Shown here one piece after another: positions 15,861 through 19,820 of a stretch of 19,820 nt of DNA. This DNA comes from Aquabacterium sp. (lineage in GTDB: Bacteria; Pseudomonadota; Gammaproteobacteria; Burkholderiales; Burkholderiaceae_C). The translations under genes were made by a program, and so were the position numbers. Below the pieces are notes generated by a model, which saw only the letters and a list, made by a program, of their open reading frames with translations, was not told the origin of the DNA and did no database searches. The DNA lies in assembly GCA_030654555.1 (NCBI GenBank), contig JAURXG010000306.1:1-19820 (forward strand). Reading direction: 5' to 3'. Within the stretch, counting starts at the first letter, position 1. Each line of letters starts with the position of its first letter.

Positions 15861-15888
15861 AAAATAGGGACTTGCGAGAGCTTGTGAA
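15861..15888 (-). promoter_or_regulatory. Candidate sigma-70 promoter for the dcw cluster
   Basis: On the minus strand TTCACA (15888-15883, 5 of 6 to TTGACA), a 16-bp spacer and TATTTT (15866-15861, 4 of 6 to TATAAT). The start point would be near 15854, giving a leader of about 140 nt that contains the hairpin and the MraZ boxes. The region is AT-rich compared with its surroundings. A weaker alternative is TTGATT-N17-GATACC closer to mraZ. Confidence 0.45.
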
Positions 15889-15931
15889 AGCCTTGGTTTA
15901 GATGCTGACGGGTGGGCGGGGACGCAGGTGA

Positions 15932-15958
15932 TCACGACAGGCGGGCGCCCGGTCGTGA
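15932..15958 (-). repeat. Inverted repeat between the outer-membrane gene and the dcw promoter
   Basis: TCACGAC (15932-15938) and GTCGTGA (15952-15958) form a 7-bp stem with a 13-nt GC-rich loop. It lies 65-91 bp past the stop of the outer-membrane protein gene. It could end that transcript, but there is no T-tract in either direction. The gene-free stretch 15715-16022 otherwise holds the MraZ boxes, the promoter and the CRP-like site; no other feature is seen. Confidence 0.35.
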
Positions 15959-15969
15959 ACATTGTCACA
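15954..15969. promoter_or_regulatory. CRP/FNR-superfamily-like palindrome
   Basis: CGTGA-ACATTG-TCACA matches the CRP consensus TGTGA-N6-TCACA at 9 of 10 positions. It is about 66 bp upstream of the candidate dcw -35 element and downstream of the outer-membrane gene. Its left arm is shared with the inverted repeat 15932-15958. A chance match is possible. Confidence 0.3.
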
Positions 15970-16022
15970 AACGGGGCGCCTCTGCGCGCTGCGGCCGTGG
16001 TCCGGCCGGCAGATGGAAGGTA

Positions 16023-16739
16023 TCAGAACGACAAGCCGTACCAGCCCAGGCCCACCGTCCACAGCGTGGCGCCGCCGATGCCGGCCTCGCGGCTGGCGGT
16101 GAGATCGACGCCGAGGCGGTCCTGCGCCAGCCACCAGCGGCCGCCCACGGTGTTGACCGTGCCGCCGAACACCGGCCGGCGGTTGTTGGCCTGGGTCTCG
16201 GCAAACAGCAGCGCCTGCTCGTGCGGCGCCCAGACGACCGCCAGGTTCAGCAGCGCGGCGGTGGTGCCGCTGCTGCGCTCGCGCGTGGCGCCGAGGTTGG
16301 CGTGCACCGTCCAGCCGCTGCCGGGCTGCAGCGTGGCCAGTGCCAGCGCACCGGTCTCGCTGCCGCGCCAGCCGGCGCCGGCCGGGCGGTCGAAGGACTG
16401 GGCCAGCTTGAGGCCGAAGCCGATCTCCCCGGCCGGGCTGTCGGCGCGCCAGGCCTCGGGCACCCACTTGAGCGCCAGGCCGGCCGAACCCCGCAGGTCG
16501 TCGCGATGGCGTGGGCGCGTGTGGTCGGCACCCAGTTCGAGCCCCTTGGCGACGCCGCAGGCCGGCGCGACCACCCACGCGCCCTCGCTGCCGGCACGCT
16601 CGATCCAGCCCTCGACCTGGCAGGTGCCGACCTCGGCGGTGCCGGCATCGTCGGTGGCCAGCGGGCGGCCGGCCCAGGCGGTGGCGGTGAGCGCAGACAG
16701 GGCGGCCGCGAGCAGGGCGATGCGAGGGGTGTGGTTCAT
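16023..16739 (-). CDS. Predicted outer-membrane beta-barrel protein (transporter-like)
   Basis: The 238-residue product has a signal peptide (about residues 1-23, cleaved after AWA) and a mature part of alternating polar and hydrophobic strands. It ends in ...VGLGWYGLSF, a C-terminal aromatic residue typical of Omp85-inserted barrels. The mature N-terminus GRPLATDDAGTAEVGTCQVEGW resembles the family annotated as 'transporter' or MetA-pathway phenol-degradation-like (Pfam Phenol_MetA_deg); this is recollection. Two cysteines (in GTCQVE and PACGV) could form a disulfide. It starts 14 bp after the carbonic anhydrase stop, so the two are probably co-transcribed. The substrate is unknown. No clear ribosome site was seen. 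Confidence 0.75.
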   Translation of the reverse strand: MNHTPRIALLAAALSALTATAWAGRPLATDDAGTAEVGTCQVEGWIERAGSEGAWVVAPACGVAKGLELGADHTRPRHRDDLRGSAGLALKWVPEAWRADSPAGEIGFGLKLAQSFDRPAGAGWRGSETGALALATLQPGSGWTVHANLGATRERSSGTTAALLNLAVVWAPHEQALLFAETQANNRRPVFGGTVNTVGGRWWLAQDRLGVDLTASREAGIGGATLWTVGLGWYGLSF

Positions 16740-16753
16740 CGGGATCGAGCCAG

Positions 16754-17863
16754 TCAGTTGGATTGCTTGATCAGCCGGCCGGCGGCCTGCTGCACCGGGC
16801 GGGCGTTCATCGGGTACAGGCGCGAGAACACGCCGATCTGGTCCTGCGCGATGGGCATCGGCTGCTGCAGCACCAGCCACAGCACGCCCTCGCTGCAGGG
16901 CGGCGTGGTCAGCGAGCCCATGTAGGTGAAGTAGCGCCGGTCGGCCGGCAGCAGCTGGTTCATGTCGATGTCGGCGCGCACGCTGACTTCGCTGTGCTTC
17001 TCCAGCGGCAGGTTGTTCCAGATCGTCTGCACCAGCGGCTGCGCGCCGCCGCGGTCGAGCAGCACGGCCACCACCGCCAGCCGGCCCTCGGGGTCCTTGT
17101 GCACCAAATGCGCCACCATGTCGAACTGGCGGCCGTTGATGCGCTCCTCGGACGGCCGGTGGAAGTGGAACTGCACCAGGTCGAAACGCCGGCCCTGCAC
17201 CTCGATGGCGTTGCCACCGGCCAGGTTGACCTGGATGGTGTGGCCGGTGTCGTTCACGCTGAAGCCCGAGGGCCGGTAGTCGAACTGGATCGGCTCCAGA
17301 TCCACCTTCACGCCGCTGCGGATGTCGATCGGGCTCTGGCGCTCGCCGGTGGCGCAGGTCGAGAACTCGGGCTTGAGCTGGCCCCAGGCTTCGGGGCCGC
17401 CGCTGCCGGCGTAGCTCCAGTGCGCGGCATGGCCGTCGGGCTTGTGGCCGGCGGCCGCTTTCGCTGCGCGCAGCTTGGCGATCTTGGCCGGGGTGCCGCC
17501 GTGCCCAGCCGGTTTGGCCGCGTCGTGGCCCGCCGCGTTGGCCGCCACATGCGCGGCGGCGGTGCCGGGCGCCGGTTCGCCCGACTTCGACACCACCCGC
17601 ATCACATAGGGCGAAGGCGCCTCGGGCGCCTTCATCGCGCCCAGCTTGGTGGCCAGTTTCTCGCGCAGTGTGTCCATCGGGTCGGCGGCGGTGGCGCCGG
17701 CAGCGGCCGCCTTCGGTGCCGGGGCCGGTGCCGCCTTGGCCGGCGCCGCGTGCGGGTCGGCCGCCCGCGCTGGCGCGGCGACCGTCAGGGCCGCCACCGC
17801 GGCGGCGATCAGCCCCGCAGCAAGGGCGTGGCGGGTGACAGGGCGGGAGGCAGGTTTGGACAT
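16754..17863 (-). CDS. Secreted alpha-carbonic anhydrase with long N-terminal extension
   Basis: Zinc enzyme that interconverts CO2 and bicarbonate, here predicted periplasmic. ATG at 17863 gives 369 residues with a signal peptide (about 1-34, APARA). A low-complexity Ala/Pro/Lys/His segment runs from about 35 to 147, and the alpha-CA domain from HWSYAG (148) to the C-terminus. The three zinc histidines are visible as H233 and H235 (QFHFHRPSEE) and H252 (MVAHLVH); LTTPPCSEG (318-326) carries the gatekeeper threonine, and H208 (NDTGHTIQ) fits the proton-shuttle position. C170 and C323 probably form the usual disulfide. The extension of over 100 residues is unusual. An upstream GTG at 17908 would spoil the signal peptide. 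It leads a two-gene unit with the outer-membrane gene. Confidence 0.93.
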   Translation of the reverse strand: MSKPASRPVTRHALAAGLIAAAVAALTVAAPARAADPHAAPAKAAPAPAPKAAAAGATAADPMDTLREKLATKLGAMKAPEAPSPYVMRVVSKSGEPAPGTAAAHVAANAAGHDAAKPAGHGGTPAKIAKLRAAKAAAGHKPDGHAAHWSYAGSGGPEAWGQLKPEFSTCATGERQSPIDIRSGVKVDLEPIQFDYRPSGFSVNDTGHTIQVNLAGGNAIEVQGRRFDLVQFHFHRPSEERINGRQFDMVAHLVHKDPEGRLAVVAVLLDRGGAQPLVQTIWNNLPLEKHSEVSVRADIDMNQLLPADRRYFTYMGSLTTPPCSEGVLWLVLQQPMPIAQDQIGVFSRLYPMNARPVQQAAGRLIKQSN

Positions 17864-17933
17864 GGCAAGGCACTCGTGGCAAGAGACCAGGACGCCGCCG
17901 ACGGGCACGCCCCACTCACTGCGCTATCGGCCT

Positions 17934-17964
17934 GGGCGGCGCCATCTTGAGTGCCGGGCCGCCC
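17934..17964 (-). terminator. Possible stem-loop after the MFS gene
   Basis: GGGCGGC (17934-17940) and GCCGCCC (17958-17964) form a 7-bp GC stem with a 17-nt loop, in the 110-bp gap between the MFS exporter stop and the carbonic anhydrase start. There is no T-tract, so intrinsic termination is uncertain. Confidence 0.3.
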
Positions 17965-17973
17965 TGCCCTGGC

Positions 17974-19179
17974 TCAGGCGGGCAGACGCCGCACGCCGAT
18001 CCAGGCCACCAGCCCGACCGACATCAGCCCCAGCGAGGCCCAGGCCAGCCCCTGTGTGGAATGCATCACCAGCGGCGCCAGCACGCCGGCCACGATGCCG
18101 TTGGCCGCGCTGCCCACGCAGGCCTGCAGCGACGAGGCCATGCCGCGCCGGTCGGGCGCGAGGTCGAGCACCATCAGCGTGACCACCGGCACCATCAGCG
18201 CCCAGCCGAACGAATACACCGCCACCGGCAGCAGCGCCCAGGCCGGGTGCGGCACCAGCAGCAGGTTGAGCAGCACGTTCAGCAGCGAGGTCGCCAGCAT
18301 GATCGCGAAGCCCCAGCGGATCTGCCGGCGCGGGCGCATGCGCCCGGCCAGCCGGCCGCTGACGGCAGCGCCCGACATGATGCCGGCGATCGACAGGCCG
18401 AAGAACCAGAAGAACTGCGTCGGCCCCAGCTTCAGGTGCGTGCCCAGCCACTCGGGCGCCGACAGCACGTAGAGGAACATGCCGTTGAACGGCACGCCGC
18501 TGGCGAACACCAGCAGCACGAAGCGCGGGTTGCGCACCAGCTCGGCATAGGCGCGCATCAGCGGCCCGGGGGCGAACGACTGGCGCGCGTCGGCATGCAG
18601 CGTCTCGGGCAGCAGCCGGTAGTTCAGCGCCCACAGCAGCGCGCCGATCAGCACCAGCAGCCAGAAGATCGAATGCCAGCCCAGCTGCACGAACAGCACG
18701 CCGCCCAGCACCGGTGCGATGGCCGGCGCCACGCCGAAGAAGATGGTCACCTGCGACATCACCCGCTGCGCCTCGTCCTGCGGGAACATGTCGCGGATGA
18801 TGGCGCGCGACACCACCACGCCGGCGCCGGCCGACATGCCCTGCAGCGCCCGGAAGGACACCAGCTGGCCGATGGTCTGGCTCAGCGCGCAGCCCAGCGA
18901 GGCCAGCGTGAACAGCGCCAGCCCCCACAGCACCACCGGCCGGCGGCCGAAGCTGTCGGACAGCGCGCCGTGGAACAGGTTCATCAGCGCGAAGCCGAAC
19001 AGGTAGGCCGACAGCGTCTGCTGCATCTGCGCGGGCGTGGCGCCCAGCGACTGCGCGATGCCCGAGAACGCCGGCAGGTAGGTGTCGATCGAGAACGGGC
19101 CCAGCGTGCCCAGGCAGGCCAGCAAGGCGGCCAGGGCCCAGCGCGGATGCGGCCAGAGTCGTTGTGCGTTGGGATTCAT
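17974..19179 (-). CDS. Bcr/CflA-family MFS drug exporter
   Basis: Inner-membrane proton-driven exporter of the DHA1 class with about twelve membrane segments in 401 residues. The Bcr/CflA look is clear from TLGPFSIDTYLPAF in the first helix, the loop 2-3 motif GALSDSFGRRPVVLWG, and AIIRDMFPQDEAQRVMS after helix 4. The substrate cannot be told from sequence. Start choice: ATG at 19179 (MNPNAQRL) is used; ATG at 19191 is also in frame but directly abuts the predicted rnpB terminator, leaving no room for a ribosome site. The chosen start also lacks an obvious one. It lies about 55 bp downstream of rnpB on the same strand and has no evident promoter of its own, so read-through from rnpB is possible. 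Confidence 0.9.
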   Translation of the reverse strand: MNPNAQRLWPHPRWALAALLACLGTLGPFSIDTYLPAFSGIAQSLGATPAQMQQTLSAYLFGFALMNLFHGALSDSFGRRPVVLWGLALFTLASLGCALSQTIGQLVSFRALQGMSAGAGVVVSRAIIRDMFPQDEAQRVMSQVTIFFGVAPAIAPVLGGVLFVQLGWHSIFWLLVLIGALLWALNYRLLPETLHADARQSFAPGPLMRAYAELVRNPRFVLLVFASGVPFNGMFLYVLSAPEWLGTHLKLGPTQFFWFFGLSIAGIMSGAAVSGRLAGRMRPRRQIRWGFAIMLATSLLNVLLNLLLVPHPAWALLPVAVYSFGWALMVPVVTLMVLDLAPDRRGMASSLQACVGSAANGIVAGVLAPLVMHSTQGLAWASLGLMSVGLVAWIGVRRLPA

Positions 19180-19192
19180 CGGGCCCGGCATG

Positions 19193-19210
19193 AAAAGGCC
19201 GGCAGGCCTT
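19193..19210 (-). terminator. Predicted intrinsic terminator of rnpB
   Basis: On the minus strand AAGGCC-TGCC-GGCCTT followed by TT: a 6-bp stem, 4-nt loop and short T run. It lies about 25-40 bp beyond the RNase P RNA 3' end and just before the MFS gene. The short T run suggests incomplete termination. Confidence 0.55.
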
Positions 19211-19233
19211 GTGGGCACCGCCGACCGGAATTA

Positions 19234-19569
19234 GTGTGAAGCGAGCCGATAGGCCGGATTCTGTGCAGCGCCCGCGCCTCTTGCGAAGCGTGGGTGCCGT
19301 GACCGCCATTCCTCTGGGCCGGGGGTCGCCCCGCCGGCTCGATGCCACCTACCCGCACACTCCCCGGACCGGATCATCGTGTGCCTATTCGGTGTTGCTG
19401 CGCGTAGAGATTGCCCGTTTCACCCGAACTGAATCGGCTCGTCTCTGTTGCTCTGATCCTCACCTCACGGTGGACAGCCGTTAACTGCTACGCCGCCCTG
19501 TGCAGTCCGGACCTTCCTCCAGGGCCACCTTTCGATGCTTGCCCCAGCGGCGGTCTGGCTTGCTTCACC
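19234..19569 (-). ncRNA. rnpB: RNase P RNA (bacterial type A)
   Basis: Catalytic RNA subunit of RNase P, which matures tRNA 5' ends. On the minus strand conserved elements appear in order: GGAGGAAGGTCCGGACT (CR I and the 5' strand of P4), AGAGCAACAGAGACG, GGGTGAAACGG, ACCGAATAGGCA, GCGGGTAGG, CCAGAGGAATGG and CACAGAATCCGGCCTATCGG near the 3' end (CR V and the 3' strand of P4). The ends pair as helix P1: GTGAAGC-A-AGCC at the 5' end with GGCT-C-GCTTCAC at the 3' end. Length is about 335 nt, at the short end for type A. P4 differs from the usual sequence by one compensated base pair. Ends are estimated from P1 and could be off by a few bases. Confidence 0.95.
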
Positions 19570-19573
19570 ATGC

Positions 19574-19580
19574 GATTATC
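19574..19580. promoter_or_regulatory. Shared -10 region of divergent rnpB and cysK promoters
   Basis: The palindrome GCGATTATCGC (19572-19582 approximately) gives GATAAT on the minus strand (19580-19575), 6 bp before the estimated rnpB 5' end. On the plus strand it gives GATTAT (19574-19579) preceded by TGC, an extended -10, about 44 bp before the cysK ATG. No good -35 is seen on either strand. Confidence 0.45.
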
Positions 19581-19608
19581 GCGGCTAACGCTTTGACCGC
19601 TGACCCCC

Positions 19609-19614
19609 AAGGAG
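19609..19614 (+). promoter_or_regulatory. Ribosome binding site of cysK
   Basis: AAGGAG, 8 nt before the ATG at 19623; a strong match that fixes the start. Confidence 0.8.
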
Positions 19615-19622
19615 ATCGATCC

Positions 19623-19820
19623 ATGAAAGCCGACAACATCCTGTCCACCATCGGCCAAACGCCGCATGTGCGCATCAACCGCCTGTTCGCGGGCATTTCC
19701 GACTCGGCCACGGTGTGGATCAAGAGCGAGCGCAGCAACCCCGGCGGCTCGATCAAGGACCGCATCGCGCTGGCGATGGTCGAGGCGGCCGAGGCCAGCG
19801 GCGCGCTCAAGCCCGGCGGC
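19623..19820 (+). CDS. cysK: Cysteine synthase A, N-terminal part (cut by window edge)
   Basis: PLP enzyme making L-cysteine from O-acetylserine and sulfide. The 66 visible residues begin MKADNILSTIGQTPHVRINR, the family N-terminus. SNPGGSIKDRIA at about residues 38-49 holds the lysine that binds PLP. The gene runs off the right edge, so CysK and CysM cannot be fully separated; the wording matches the Burkholderiales enzyme usually named CysK. It is divergent from rnpB, with about 53 bp between the RNA 5' end and the ATG. It is the only plus-strand gene in the window. Confidence 0.92.
   Translation, partial: MKADNILSTIGQTPHVRINRLFAGISDSATVWIKSERSNPGGSIKDRIALAMVEAAEASGALKPGG

Noticed and set aside
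15970..16022. CGGCCG-GACCA-CGGCCG stem as terminator of the outer-membrane gene
   Set aside because: Six-base palindromic stem with no T-tract; such GC stems are expected by chance here.
16740..17915. The outer-membrane protein frame continues upstream across the carbonic anhydrase gene
   Set aside because: Same high-GC effect; the ATG at 16739 begins a proper signal peptide and the upstream part overlaps a clear alpha-CA gene.
1..19820. CRISPR array, insertion sequence, prophage or defence island
   Set aside because: No regularly spaced repeats, transposase, integrase or nuclease genes were seen; nearly all the sequence is accounted for by housekeeping genes.

Overview
The window is high-GC DNA with strong G/C preference at third codon positions, and it most resembles a beta-proteobacterium of the order Burkholderiales (Leptothrix/Rubrivivax/Ideonella-type). 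This rests on the protein sequences (a 142-residue MraZ, beta-type MurC/MurD/RsmH wording), the gene order and the RNase P RNA sequence. No database search was possible.

Positions 1-15714 hold a nearly complete dcw (division and cell wall) cluster, all on the minus strand. In transcription order it is mraZ, rsmH, ftsL, ftsI, murE, murF, mraY, murD, ftsW, murG, murC, ddl, ftsQ and the first 185 codons of ftsA; ftsZ is expected just outside the left edge. The genes are packed tightly, with ATGA stop/start overlaps at most junctions. Two junctions break the pattern. mraY and murD are separated by 145 bp carrying a hairpin-rich repeat-like element. murG and murC are separated by a 29-codon reading frame that begins with a near copy of the first 11 codons of murC. 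Upstream of mraZ lie four TGG-containing boxes spaced exactly 10 bp apart, matching the known MraZ operator pattern, and a candidate sigma-70 promoter. Together the cluster makes lipid II from UDP-MurNAc (MurC-F, Ddl, MraY, MurG) and builds the divisome core (FtsL, FtsI, FtsW, FtsQ, FtsA).

Positions 16023-17863 hold a two-gene minus-strand unit: a secreted alpha-carbonic anhydrase with a long Ala/Pro/His-rich N-terminal extension, then a predicted outer-membrane beta-barrel protein. Positions 17974-19179 hold a Bcr/CflA-type MFS drug exporter. Just upstream of it, on the same strand, is the RNase P RNA gene (rnpB, about 19234-19569). On the plus strand the start of a cysteine synthase gene (cysK) runs off the right edge, divergent from rnpB.

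I see no mobile element, CRISPR array, tRNA or defence system. The unusual features are local: the duplicated murC start with its small ORF, a 220-bp patch inside rsmH with very different codon usage, the repeat element inside the dcw operon, a long disordered insertion in MurD, and a compensated base-pair change in helix P4 of RNase P RNA.
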